A DNA stretch of 64,000 nt from NCBI GenBank assembly GCA_963662175.1, contig OY759222.1, forward strand, positions 10,364,222 through 10,428,221, in the 5' to 3' direction. Position numbers and translations under genes: made by a program. Below, one piece after another: positions 21,701 to 32,494 of this stretch; position 1 is the stretch's first letter, and the number at the start of each line of letters is the position of its first letter. The notes under the pieces are model-generated. The model searched no databases. It was not told the origin of the DNA and was given only the letters and a program-made list of their open reading frames with translations. Source of the stretch: Aradus depressus. Its lineage: Eukaryota > Arthropoda > Insecta > Hemiptera > Aradidae.

Positions 21701-24700
21701 TTATCTCCGCATGTTTTTCGGCATGGAGTCCACCTCTTCCATCCGTCTCTGTCCTGAACGAGCGCCCTCATCTTTGCCATTGAGCTGCCGCAGTCCTGCT
21801 CCGCCATATTGCCTCCTTCCTATCGGTCTTGCTTCCATACCTTTCCTGGGTCCACTGTCCTCCGGCATCCTACACACGTGTCCGAACCAACTGAGCCTCT
21901 TTTTCATTATTTGCTTGATAGATGGCACCTCATTTTCTTTCCGGATTCTCTCGTTACTTCCGCAGTCTCTCCTTGTTTTACCAACTACTCTGTGGAAGAA
22001 TTTCATTTCAGCAGCAGTAACGCGGCTAGTGAAATTATCCAGAGCAGTTAAACTTTCGCATACATACAGGACGAATGGGAGGAAGATGGCCTTGGGATGG
22101 GTTGTTAAGCGATGGTCTCGAGCCTGTACAATGTCAGGTACTCGTTAATGACCCCTACCCTAAATGATTAAACGTGGGTAGGCAAAATTTAGGATTCCCA
22201 CTGTAGAGTCATGTCCATCAGAGCGGCGAAAGAGCGCTCTGGTAGTAGGCGTTACCATGTACCCTTAAGAGTATAGGTACTCTTCAGGAGTCTTCATTAC
22301 ACTAAACTGGCACATCTTCATGTTATCTACACATGTGGAGGACCTTGCTCATTGTGACATTGGTGTCCAACCCACTGTACTTCAGCTCCTCGCTCCATTC
22401 GGTTAAAGCGTTCTGGAGTTTTCTAGGAGAGCCTCAGATGACAACACTAGTTCCTGCACTAGGACTGTGCGGAAGTTCCACTTTCCTACGACTGTCTTTG
22501 CTGAGCATTTCGCTCATGTCCAATATATTTATTTAAATTAAATTATCTGTCATATTCATCATATTTAATAAAAATATTGGATTACCTTTTGAAATAATGT
22601 ATAATTAGTTTTCTCTCAAAATAACTTCTTATTTGTATTTGTTTATTTATTTTTTCACTTTTTATAATAGATAAATATACAACAGGTATATTATGATACA
22701 TATATACAATTTTTATTATAATTGTTCACAGCATTCTAATAAGAAAATAGAGGAATATTTTAATTCTGTTGATGAAAATTGTCTAAGAGGAAACATTGTA
22801 TTTGAAGATGGCAAGTACGAATATGTTAGCGTTTTCTCTCCAGAAATTAGAGTCTACAGGATCTGCAAATCACATTTAGATGTTGTAGGTTTTAAATTAT
22901 TTCCTTAAAATTTTTTGGATTGATTTTATCAATTTTTTATTTATTTATTTCAATTTTCCTTTTTATATTTCCAGGAAGGTAAGTCCGACGTACCTCTGAA
23001 TGGACAGTTAAAAGAATTCGCTGATACAAGTACAGGTTGGTACACTTTTACTTTCTTGTATACTTCTATAAGTAGTATAGAGTATGTATGTATGTAGTAT
23101 GTATGTGTGAGTCCGTGGAAACGGTAACTCTCGGCAGAATGAATATATCGAGACGATGTTTCTTACGTATATCCATAATAAGAACTACACGGTCAAGGGG
23201 AAGGGGCGGGGAGGAGCTTAACTAAAAAAAAGTCTTACAGCTGCTGACGTAATGAATCATCGCGAAATTGTATATGTTAGTCTGAAACCCCATAAGCGCG
23301 ACATTTATTTTCATTTCAGCGGAAAGGAAAGGGGAAAACAGAGTAAGGTTCAACTCAAAACATCAATATCTGGCAATTTAATGAATGAATCGAAACAAAA
23401 TTTTATATAAGAATCGAGATGTTCATTATAACCCAATCCTATCGATTGGTATCAGAAAGAGAGGGAAAACTGACTTGATTAAATCGCGCTGGGGAAGTAA
23501 CGCTGATTTTTTTATTTTATATATATATATATATTTCATACTTATATTTATTTTGTTGATCAGTATTCTAGTAGGGAGAAAGCAATGCCCAAATTTTCAA
23601 AAGCCCTACTGATAACAATATGAGAAAGTGCCATGCAGCTCCACAGCTTTTTTGATAGTGAAGAGGAATTAAAAAGTTTTTTTTTATTATTTTTAGATGC
23701 TCAACTATTGAGAAGCTTAGGAAAGAAAAATAAATTTTTCCTAGCAGCATATGATCGTGAGAGTTTGGAGTGCCTGTTGAAGACGTTTTACACCAAAAAG
23801 AAGTCACTTTCTTTAGTGAAAGGTCTACTAATAGAGGAGCGAAACGAGACGAAGATGTTAGAGGCTCTTAAGTCTATGTACATTCAATGGGAAAAAAATA
23901 AGGAGAGGTTAGTCATTTACGTAGTATGTTAGTCGTAAAAAAATAGATTGATTTTCGTTTATAGTTTACGATATTGATAATATATGAGGTACATAATTGT
24001 ACAACAGAGCTAGACACATAGAAGTAGTGAAAAACGGCCATACATAGAACAACCATGGTAGCAGGTATAAATAGAAATGTGAACGAAGTAAATAGAAATG
24101 TAGGATCTTGAACCTGCCGGTATTCGCTTCATCTGCTCACTACCAGCATCCCTGGTAGGTGCGCCGTGATTGTTTAGTTTAAAATGGACCTGCATGTTAA
24201 GGCAAACAATATAAAATGCCTTCTGCCAACCCCTATCATTGGTGTGCCCGTCAATACTGGAAGTAAAGAAATAATATTGCATCAGTATTGATGGTCTTGT
24301 AGGTGGCTTCAGGCTGAGTGAACGTTAAGCCCAACGGTATAAAATGTTCTCTCATGCCCTTATGCCTACCTTATCAACCCTGGAGTGTGCGCCCATGATA
24401 ACTGGTACGTTAGATTCTGAATGTTTGTTAAGCCTAACACTGAAAAATACCTCACCAATCCTTTATATCCCCTCCTCAGCATCTCTGGTTAGATATCCTA
24501 TATTTAGCTCCAGGCTGAGACGGATGTTAAGCCTAACGCTAAAAAATGTCGCTATCAATGTCTTCTACCGACCCCCCAGCCCCTCTGTTTAGTGCCCCAT
24601 TAGTGTAACGTTTAATGCCCCTATAACATATTAAGCCTAACGCACATAGCACAAACCTCTACGAAAGCAAAGGGAATGCCGGCGCTCTTAATGTTCGCAC

Positions 24701-27700
24701 TTCATCACATCATTTTTTCATTCTACGCTTTCTTTTATGCATTTTTTCTCTAATCCGTTCCTTAGAAGTACATGACGAAAGAAACTATTTTCGTTTGAAG
24801 ATTTGCTATAATATATAAAAATTTCATTAATATACTTAACTTCAGTTTTTTAGTCTTTTTCGAATGAAAAAAACTCAGAGTGATTACAAAAAACAGTTTT
24901 TTGTTACATTTAAATAAGACTTTATTGTAATATGATAGATATTTTTACAGGTGTGCAACTACAATAAATTACAGTCTGAAGTATTGGATAGAGAAGGACT
25001 CTTCTCCGCCGTTGTCAGGCTTAAACGGTCAAAAGAACGGAGAGAGATTTCCAAATGATCTCTACAGCTTAGGTATGTACTTTGAAAAAATAATGATTAT
25101 ATACTTAAAAGAGTGAAACTTTTATTGCATATATATTTTTAAGAAAGTAGTTATAGGTGTCTTTTGGCAATAACTCGATTTATATTTTTCTAGTTTCCAG
25201 AATACGACGGTTTTTTCGCATGAATTTTAATAAATTATAAATTGACTTCGCGGCATTTAGTGGAGAATGAGTAGAATCAAATAGGAGTTCGGAGTAGTTT
25301 TTTAATTTTTGTTTTTGTGTAATTTCTATTTAATTTGGAATTTGGAAAAAATAAAATGTACATACAGTTTTATGGTCTAGGGTTTCACTCTAGGCATATA
25401 TCTTCGCACTAAGGTGCGCAATCCTAAACTTTGTTCACTCCTCAAAGTATGTTTTATGGTTCTGTATATACTTGGGAATAGTGAAAAGGACATAAATCAA
25501 AAATTCAGATTTTTGGCCAGTTGCAATACTTTCTCCTTAGTAATGGTGTAGGTTCTGAGGTTCTGGGGAGAAATTAAGAAACGTACGTGTTCATTAAATG
25601 AAAAACAGAAGTTCAAATTACTTGGAAACTGCTATATTAAGCTCAAGAAACAACAATTATGTCCATACAAATAAGTATAAACAAAATCCTTTAAACCTAT
25701 TAAGATTTTGATTTGAAATTGATTACCTAATCATGATTTCAGAATTCAAAAGCACCTATTTCGATTTGTCGTTTTTTGACAACCTGTCATATTGACATTA
25801 ATTTTCTTCTTGTTGGCGGTGCAGGTAAACGACAGTTGAAGAGGAAATTTTCTCTCGAGGAGCTGGAGAATTCTTCAGATTCGTCCGTTGAACAGATGGC
25901 AGAAGAGGACAACACCTCCGACTGGGAGGAAGGGAACATACGAAGGAGTCGGAGAAAACGGCCGAGGTGGTCCCGGTGGACTCGGGACCCTTTCATGTCG
26001 GTGGATACTAACTTTAATCTCTAGCTATAGACTAACTACTAGGGTGGTCGTAAAAAGTAAAAAGTTCGATTTTTCAAAGTCCCCATCCAAATTCTTGTGT
26101 AGTTTGACAAAAAAAAATTTTGTGAATTTTTTCAGATTTTTTTGAACCAATTAACCTGGCCCTGTGGGCGGTCAAAGTTTAACACGTGTTTTAAATGGGG
26201 TTTTTGAACATTTACATATTTTTAAGTGTAGGTCTTAGTATTTTTAATATAAAAATCTAAAAATACATGGATTATGGGTTTTCGGGGTCGCTGAAAACGA
26301 ATTTCATATTAAAAAATTAATAATTCATTAAAATGAATCATCGATTCGAAAATTTTTATCATTCTCGTCAATTTTTGTACGAGTTTTTTGGGAAATGTGA
26401 CTGTACAAAAAAAAATTTTAATATGAAATTCGTTTTCAGCGACCCCGAAAACCCATAATCCATGTATTTTTATATTAAAAATACTAAGACCTACATTTAA
26501 AAATATGTAAATGTTCAAAAACCCCATTTAAAACACGTGTTAAACTTTGACCGCCCACAGGGCCAGGTTAATTCATTCAAAAAAATCTGAAAAAATTCAC
26601 AAAATTTTTTTTCGTCAAACTACACAAGAATTTGGATGGGGACTTTGAAAAATCGAACTTTTTACTTTTTACGACCACCCTACTAACTACAGTATGAAAA
26701 GACTTGAAAGGCTTTTATGAATAGTAACCTATTTACGTTACTTCGATATTAGACATATTCTTGTAAAATACAGAGAGGATGATCTCCGGGGCAGAATAGC
26801 TAGCTTGGCTTCCTCCTTCAGTTTATAACCTCCTGTCTCAATCTTTGGTACTTCCCCTACCTCTCCGATCTGCTACCGCCCTAGCCCATTACAATATAAA
26901 CAAACATGTTTAACCCTTCTCTAGAATTATTGTGTCTATTTAGGTCTACTATTTGAAAACAGGGAAGTATAATATAAGCACGCATTTGATCTTTCACTAT
27001 AATCTGGATAGAACATTGTAACATGAACACATTAGAATAGTCTGGTTGGAAAGGTGACGCCATAACCTCTTCTAAACAACTTATGAAGTAAACAGGTAAA
27101 CATTGTTGAGGTTATAACAGTCTTCCCCCTTAATTTGGAACTTGAATATTGAAAAATTTCATGGGGTTCAAAACTTCAGCTGATAGTCCCCTAGATAGGC
27201 TGGAGGTCGGCGAGTCCGTCCAGAACGTCTCGGCTCGACCGTAGGAGCTCTCGGACCTGGATCTCCCGGTGCTGGTGCTGAGGCGGAAGTGTACTGAGGT
27301 AATGCAGGGTTTCTTTCTGGAACCGAAATAGGCTTCTCTTCCTGATGAGTAGCCAGAGGAACTTGCCATAGCCGAGGTTCTGTGGCTTGCAGATTAAAAT
27401 GGACCTTCTTCACCAGGGCATGGCGGAGTTGGTCCAGATGTCGTTTGATGGTGTAGCCAGAGTCGAGTTTCACAATGTAGTGCAGTACCCCCAATTTTTG
27501 AATGATGGTACCAAAAACCCAGGTGTACTTATTGTTCTGTGAGTAGTCCCTTACTTGGACCCTCCCCCCACTTTAAAAGTGCGGAGAACCTGGTATGTTG
27601 AATCTGGATTTTTAGCTGGATGATAAGGCCGGAGTGCATCTAGCTTGATCCTGAGCTTCCGATGAAGGTAGCGCTCAGCTGGAGACTGGCCACAAGCAAG

Positions 27701-30700
27701 TGGCGTTGCGCGATAACGGAGAAGGACGTCCTGAACCTTTACATGAATTGGACGTGGATCATCCTCGAGTGCCTTCAGTCGCTGCTTCAGAGTCTGAACT
27801 GTCCGTTCAGCTAAGCCATTGGTAGCTGGATGTCCGGGAGCAATTAGTTTTTGAAACATTCCATGTTCGGTGCAATAGGATTTGAATTCAGCGCTTGTGA
27901 ATATCGAAGCGTTATCACTCACCATGATCTGCGGATACCCATGGGTTGAAAAAATATTGTTTAGAAGTTTGATGGGATTACGACACTTATCTTTATCAAT
28001 TTCTTCTAGGCTGATCTTCAAATGTCTAATCCATATGCGGCCTAAAATGGCTGGACGACCCTTAGGAACTACATACAATTCTTCGATAGAACTACGTCCT
28101 TTATAGGTCACTCTAAGAGAAACTTTCCCCTTAGGCTGGAAAACGTCATTGGTATATGCTCGAAAATAAATGTTGGTTGGAGTTAGAGAAATGTTCAGCT
28201 GCAAACTCTGGAATTCATCCTCTGGGATCAGAGAAAAACCCGCCCCCGAGTCTACTTCCATGCGGACTGGGTGGTTGTTGACGGATACAGTGACGAAATA
28301 CTTCTGAGAGTCAGCAACGGAGTTTGTACAAGGCAGCTGGTCGAAAATATCCACAATATTCTTATCTGAATTATTGTAGCACACTTCTGTAACCTGATTG
28401 AGACCATATGAAAGAGTATTGTCTTCAAAAGATCGCATGTGTTTAGTAATATTATCCCCGGATGAGTGGTTAGAGTTAGATTTCGAATATTGATGAGGAT
28501 ACTTGTCGTTCAGGAGTGTTGTTATGCAAACCCGCATAACGTGTCCGTTCTTGCCACAGGCGGAGCAGCGTAATTTGGATCTATCGATGCGACAATCTGG
28601 AGCACGGTGGTTATTTCTACCGCATTTGAAACAAAGATCACTGATACCGAGTTTTGCATAATCGATTCTAGGTTTTGAACGGTTTCTCGAAAAACCCTTT
28701 GCCGTGGATGGTGATTTAGAACGTTTCTGAGACTTATCACGACGAGAACGATTGGAAATTTTGTTCACCTCTTGGCTTTGTGTAGAATTTGCTGGTTGTT
28801 GATTTGCGAGTTCCTGTGTTTCAAGTCGAGAAGCTTCCAAAGCCGTAGCTTTAGTCAATACATCAGAAAAAGTATTTGAATCGGACTGTAACAACAGTTC
28901 CCTAATCCAGTTGTCTTTAAGCCCTCTGATAAACTGTGCCCTCAAGAAAACATCCGCCACCGAGACGGTTTTGCTACAAGTGCATGTTGCAGAAAATTTA
29001 CATTCAGGAAGGTCGCGCTGTAGCGCCGCAACAAATTCAGCGATGTTTTCGTTAGGTTTCTGGTAGGTACTCAAAAAATAATGTTGTGATACAACTGTGT
29101 TTCTGGGTGGTGCAAGCATTCGGCTAAATGCTTCAGTGAGATCCCTGTATGAGAGGTTTTTGATTGGTTTGTCGGGACCCAGCATCGAAGATAAGTTGTT
29201 ATAATGAGTGGAACCGATCGAAACACTGAGAAGTTGAGCTTGCTTGTGAGTTATTTTCGATATAAATCCACTTGGTCACTTACAGTTACGGAATGTTGTT
29301 TAATCGTCGCCAAATATTGTGTCTATTTAGGTCTACTATTTGAAAACAGGGAAGTATAATATAAGCACGCATTTGATCTTTCACTATAATCTGGATAGAA
29401 CATTGTAACATGAACACATTAGAATAGTCTGGTTGGAAAGGTGACGCCATAACCTCTTCTAAACAACTTATGAAGTAAACAGGTAAACATTGTTGAGGTT
29501 ATAACAAGAATTGTGGAGCATCCATATTTGTTTTATCACCTATTTACTTCACTCCTGTATTGAACATGTTCCTGTACTTTGCAGAGAGGACGGTCTCATG
29601 AACAGGATGGCTAGACCTGGTGCTTCCTCCCTCAGTCATCCCCCTTCCTACCTCAGTCCTCTGCCCATCCCATCCCTTGGAAATCTGCTCCCTCCCTTAC
29701 CTGATCTGGCTCCTGCTGGGCCACTTGCTTCCATCTTCCCTCAGCGTCGCTATCATCCACCAATCAGAAATAATTTCAGGTATGTCAACATCCACTTATT
29801 ATTATTCATATCATAAGTAATTGAATACTTTAACGTATTAATTAATATTAATTTTTCACTTCAGTAGATCAGCAAAACTAGAAAATCATGAATATTATAA
29901 AAACAACCAACAGAAATTCTGAAACTATTTTTTATCGGTCAGATTCAATAACGCTTATATTTATTATGGCTAATCTGTTTATTTATGTTTTTAAACTTAT
30001 TATGTTTCTACAATCTCTTTTTTTCATACTTGCAATGTATCAATTGTAAGTAAAATATCTTCTACGATATGTCAAAACGAATTTTAATTCTAAATGTTTT
30101 ATTCTTCTAAATTATATATTTTGCTTTAAAAGAATCAGAGTACATTTTTGAATATTTTGCGAATTTGGGGTATTTTTAAGATGAACCACGCATATCAAAC
30201 AAGCTGAAAAGCGCGGTGCTTATTCTCTCTCTTCACTTGTGATATATTGGGAGGGCTGGTGTGTACACTTAGGGACCTAAGCATCCCAATGGTCTTATAT
30301 CTTCCCTATTACCTTTAATGTGGTAATAAGTCCTAAATTTTACCCACCCATGTTTAGGTACCTAGTCTCTTTAACAAGTAACTGAAGTCGTACAGGCTCG
30401 GGACCATCGCATAACGTCCTATCCGAAGAACGCTGTGGTCAAGGGTTTTACCTCACAAATAAAAACGTAAATATCTTTAATAAGCTAGCACCTCTGAGCT
30501 ATCGGCGCCTTCTAAAGGATAGGGGAGGGAGGGGCGAGGAAGTGGGGGGGAAAGTCACGTGCGCGGGCTCCAACTCCCCTCTGTACATCTCTTCTTAGCT
30601 CATTTCTAAAATGGATTAGTTGTATATAGTTTATTTCCACTACATAAGCCATCTTTATATTTTAACTGAGAATTGTGTCTCTGTTGTAGCCGGTACTCTG

Positions 30701-32142
30701 CGGGGTCGAGGATGATGAGGCGACATGGACTGTGCATCAGAAGAACGAGCATCCCTCGACCAAGCATCGTGGCAGCGGCTGTGGAGAACACACCCGGGCT
30801 GGAGGAGCTGCTAGGGGGAGAGGTGGGAAACAAAGCATTGGAGATCAGTGTGCCAGCCGCCAACAGGACAGACGGCTTGGATCTGCAGCTGGCTCATCTC
30901 CATACCAACACACTCCTCCAGACTCCCTCTCACATCCTCTCTCCTCAGGTAGAATCTACACTACATTCGAAGATCATTTTGTCTAAGACTAAGCGGGGCT
31001 GTTGAGAAGCCAAACAATACATAACTTTCATAGATACAAAATAAGAATAGCAATGCTATCAAATAAAACAGAGTGGCTTATAATTTATGTGAAAAACTGT
31101 TCCTAACGTCAGCAGAGTTATTTTATTAAATATCTAAGTTGTATGAGCATGATCCACGGCAAGTAAACTAAACTTAGTAATTAAGATGAAAATTTGATAA
31201 TAAAAAAATTAATAATTATATATAACACATTTCCTGTAGAAATTTTTTCCAAGCTGGTCATTTCCAGTAGTTTTCGAAAAAAGTCTTAATTAATAGTGAA
31301 AAATATAATCTGCGCGACTTGCTGGAAAGTGCATGTATTAAAAAAAAAAAAAAGTAATTTATGATTACTCTACTTGGATTTCCCATAAAAATATAATTCC
31401 AGGTGCCAGTAAATTTTCTCAATTTCCAAAATGTTAAAAAAGGTATTTTTATTCGGTTGATAGCGAAACTGGATAGAACAAAATTAATAACGGGGGGGGG
31501 GGGGGGGGGGGGGGTATTTTTTATTAATCTACATTATAATTAAAATTAAAAAAATTCTTAGGTTTACATGAGTATTTTTTCTCTTTCACTCTTCTTTGGG
31601 CATATAAATAGAAGTTTAAAAAAAATTACTTTTTTTTGGCGCTCACTCACACTTGTCTTGAAGATCTCCCTGCAACTTGAACCAATTTAAATTGTTTTTT
31701 TAAAATCAATTTTATATAAATATTACTATTATACTCTTAATGTCTAAATTTTACCATCACATCTATACTCTATTCACAGTCTATACTTCACAACTTATCT
31801 TTTTATTGGCTTCTAGGACTGTCGTTGGTCGACACGTGAACTAATCTTGAGTAATTAAGATGCAACTTATCTTATAGAAGAATCTTATATATCTTTTTGC
31901 ATTAGTGCAATTTGGGCAATATTTGGCCTAATGATCACTTAACCTGGCACACCTGTTAGATGTATGGTTTTGTTTCATGAAATTAGCTATCATCGGCGGC
32001 AGCTCCACCAGTTTCTCCTCTATCTGATCGAAACCAAGTACGACATGTCGTCTATCTTGATAACGACCTAATCACCTCCACTAATCATTGGCAAGTATTT
32101 AATTTTTTTATTATTATAATTTTTTTTTTTTGCTATAGGTAA
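15764..32142 (+). CDS. BRD10: Bromodomain and AT-hook protein, BRD10/KIAA2026-like
   Basis: Likely a nuclear chromatin protein. Coding parts: 15764-15765 (AT of a split start codon), 16189-16323, 18093-18214, 18879-19047, 19130-19215, 19294-19436, 19542-19681, 20917-21043, 21133-21270, 22732-22884, 22975-23035, 23697-23907, 24951-25072, 25825-25966, 29585-29779, 30690-30948, 31987-32142. The phases join into 2361 nt, 786 aa plus TAA. In order: AT-hook KRKRGRPPKV; a divergent bromodomain (residues about 40-140) with the asparagine-bearing LENCYRFWG; a helical region with MTALLCPTAMRGNLYF, WEAVGETNPL and VWLLKTLCTTMF, which matches the conserved block after the bromodomain in BRD10; a basic stretch RRSRRKRPR; and a proline-rich tail. 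Least sure are the start, the last exon (a weak acceptor, and the stop could be intron read-through) and the choice of donor at 25966 or 25975. Confidence 0.8.
16870..17825. repeat. Long imperfect inverted repeat with nested palindrome
   Basis: The left arm (about 16870-17100) and right arm (about 17575-17820) are diverged reverse complements: CCGAAAGCTCATTTTATTTC against GAAATTCAACGAGCTTTCGG, and CCAAATTTACATTCAGAACT against AGTTCTGAGTGTAAATTTGG. The element at 17260-17474 sits in the loop. All lies in the first intron after the AT-hook exon. Confidence 0.75.
17260..17474. repeat. Palindromic repeat with hammerhead-like core
   Basis: Arms of about 60 bp: AATAATTAATAAGATGTATC at the left is mirrored by GATACATCTTATTAATTATT at the right, followed inward by CAGTCCAACAGAATTTATTT. 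The right half contains CTGATGA (17396-17402), a TCAG/CTGA stem and GAAAC (17419-17423). Confidence 0.8.
18230..18850. repeat. Minisatellite of about 21-bp units around a SINE
   Basis: Repeats of ATATCTTGTTGTTATAGCTAC occur before the SINE-A at 18313 (18230-18310) and in a larger array after it (about 18558-18850). Apparent ORFs here encode only YSYISC-type repeats and are artefacts. The array ends just before the bromodomain exon at 18879. Confidence 0.88.
18313..18556 (+). repeat. SINE family A
   Basis: CGCCGGTTCGAAACCCAGCC, TATCTGGGAAGTGCAAAAAC, CCGAGCCTGTACGATGTCAG, GGCAAAATTTAGGATTCC and AGAGCGCTCTAGTATGTAG are all in order. The 5' tRNA head is truncated. Confidence 0.8.
19960..20240. 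repeat. ACTTCCCC-family related fragment
   Basis: TTAATGTATCGACATGAAAT opens a stretch that matches the family phrase; the rest is AT-rich with no gene. Confidence 0.4.
20455..20720 (+). repeat. ACTTCCCC dispersed repeat family copy
   Basis: Blocks TAATGAATTTATCGACACAA, TGACTGGTTTTGGATAGGAA and GGGGAAGTACATTGCCGGTG followed by ATTCACCGACAAC. Confidence 0.7.
21607..22540 (-). pseudogene. RTE-like LINE relic (C-terminal part), split by a SINE
   Basis: The minus-strand frame 22006-21701 contains NEVPSIKQIMKKRLSWFGHV then CRMPED, the typical region after the reverse transcriptase in RTE-type elements. Farther upstream on the minus strand (about 22420-22335) a frame reads LTEWSEELKYSGLDTNVTMS, like the W..GL..N segment after the YADD box. 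A SINE-A fragment at 22095-22262 interrupts it. Many stops; dead. Confidence 0.65.
22095..22262 (+). repeat. SINE family A, body and tail
   Basis: TTGTTAAGCGATGGTCTCGA, CCTGTACAATGTCAGGTACT, GGTAGGCAAAATTTAGGATT and AGAGCGCTCTGGTAGTAGGC. Confidence 0.75.
23095..23510. repeat. ACTTCCCC dispersed repeat family copy
   Basis: Contains GAATGAATATATCGAGACGA, GGAATTTAATGAATGAATCG-like phrases and a GCTGGGGAAGTAACGCTGAT end. Confidence 0.55.
24180..24650. repeat. Degenerate tandem repeat, unit about 90-130 bp
   Basis: A phrase like ATGTTAAGCCTAACGCTAAA recurs at about 24190, 24325, 24430, 24513 and 24628, each followed by a C/T-rich stretch and a CAGC-CTGGTTAG-like block. Copies are diverged and spacing varies. 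Confidence 0.6.
26040..26682. mobile_element. 643-bp foldback DNA transposon with 8-bp target duplication
   Basis: It starts TAGGGTGGTCGTAAAAAGT and ends with the inverted ACTTTTTACGACCACCCTA; the arms of about 300 bp are reverse complements nearly throughout. The 8-bp CTAACTAC is found on both sides (26032-26039 and 26683-26690). An 8-bp duplication is typical of hAT and P superfamilies. It has no ORF of its own and must have been moved by an outside transposase. Confidence 0.9.
26755..26880 (+). pseudogene. Decayed duplicate of the 29585 bromodomain-gene exon
   Basis: 26770-26860 (AATACAG then AGAGGATGATCTCC) mirrors the functional exon at 29585 (TTTGCAG then AGAGGACGGTCTC). The translation EDDLRGRIASLASSFSL then stop resembles EDGLMNRMARPGASSLS in the real exon. 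The intron just upstream is also similar (CCTATTTACGTTACTTC against CCTATTTACTTCACTCC). Confidence 0.6.
26928..27119 (-). repeat. 3' LTR of the Gypsy-like element
   Basis: 192 bp, from TATTGTGTCTATTTAGG to GAGGTTATAACA on the plus strand. Confidence 0.92.
27168..27494 (-). pseudogene. C-terminal tail of integrase, separate frame
   Basis: Carries the end-of-integrase pattern LHYIVKLDSGYTIKRHLDQL and a basic tail PRRSGRTRRPPAYLGDYQ. It is out of frame with the fused ORF, with about 55 nt between the two. Confidence 0.7.
27551..29185 (-). CDS. Gag-protease-integrase fused ORF of deleted LTR element
   Basis: 544 aa in one frame. Residues about 1-130 are a retrotransposon gag core; about 185-225 hold two zinc knuckles (CFKCGRNNHRAPDC and CSACGKNGHVMRVC); near 305-320 is the aspartic protease motif with DSGAG. 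After about residue 385 the sequence passes straight into the second half of an integrase core (MVSDNASIF, then PGHPATNGLAERTVQTLK with the catalytic glutamate). Reverse transcriptase, RNase H and the integrase zinc domain are absent, removed without breaking the frame. The product cannot copy itself; gag and protease may still work. Confidence 0.85.
   Translation of the reverse strand: MLGPDKPIKNLSYRDLTEAFSRMLAPPRNTVVSQHYFLSTYQKPNENIAEFVAALQRDLPECKFSATCTCSKTVSVADVFLRAQFIRGLKDNWIRELLLQSDSNTFSDVLTKATALEASRLETQELANQQPANSTQSQEVNKISNRSRRDKSQKRSKSPSTAKGFSRNRSKPRIDYAKLGISDLCFKCGRNNHRAPDCRIDRSKLRCSACGKNGHVMRVCITTLLNDKYPHQYSKSNSNHSSGDNITKHMRSFEDNTLSYGLNQVTEVCYNNSDKNIVDIFDQLPCTNSVADSQKYFVTVSVNNHPVRMEVDSGAGFSLIPEDEFQSLQLNISLTPTNIYFRAYTNDVFQPKGKVSLRVTYKGRSSIEELYVVPKGRPAILGRIWIRHLKISLEEIDKDKCRNPIKLLNNIFSTHGYPQIMVSDNASIFTSAEFKSYCTEHGMFQKLIAPGHPATNGLAERTVQTLKQRLKALEDDPRPIHVKVQDVLLRYRATPLACGQSPAERYLHRKLRIKLDALRPYHPAKNPDSTYQVLRTFKVGGGSK
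29315..29506 (-). repeat. 5' LTR of the Gypsy-like element
   Basis: 192 bp, same sequence as the 3' LTR. Confidence 0.92.
30243..30518 (-). repeat. SINE family A with LINE-like tail
   Basis: Head end (right): CTAGCACCTCTGAGCTATCG, then the usual TACAGGCTCGGGACCATCGC body. The 3' end at the left carries GGGACCTAAGCATCCCAATG, which is shared with the 3' end of the RNase-H LINE relic at 43441. Confidence 0.75.
31493..31514. repeat. Poly-G homopolymer
   Basis: About 22 consecutive G. Prone to length errors in assembly. Confidence 0.9.
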
Positions 32143-32494
32143 CAATTGCATATGGACGATATCGTGATACATATATATATATTTTTTTTAAATAAGAATT
32201 GTGAATTGTAAATTAATAATGGTGGCCTCATTTAGCGTGTCTCTATTATTTAATAGAATTATGTATTGTACTTTTTTTTTAATTGTTAAACTTTATGTTA
32301 TAGATCAATGAAAAGTGATTGTACATGAAATTCGTAAGTTTTCAGTTAACAAAGCTGATATGTTTATTTGTACTTTATAAAAATGGAAATGAATTGTTTA
32401 ATAGATTTTAAACTTTCGGATTTAATACATTGTTTTAATTCAAACATTGAAGTTATCTTTTTTATATATATATATATATTTTTAAATTTAAGTA

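Larger units (their letters stand above)
26928..29506 (-). mobile_element. Ty3/Gypsy-like LTR retrotransposon, internally deleted
   Basis: 2579 bp on the minus strand. LTRs of 192 bp at 26928-27119 and 29315-29506 match at every base as read. The 5-bp AGAAT flanks both ends (26923-26927, 29507-29511). Next to the left LTR, on the minus strand, is a purine tract AAGGGGGAAGAC; next to the right LTR a TGGCGACGATT primer-site-like sequence. The interior has gag, protease and the second half of integrase, but no reverse transcriptase or RNase H. Matching LTRs mean recent insertion, so the deleted form probably moved with enzymes from another copy. It is antisense in an intron of the bromodomain gene. 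Confidence 0.92.
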
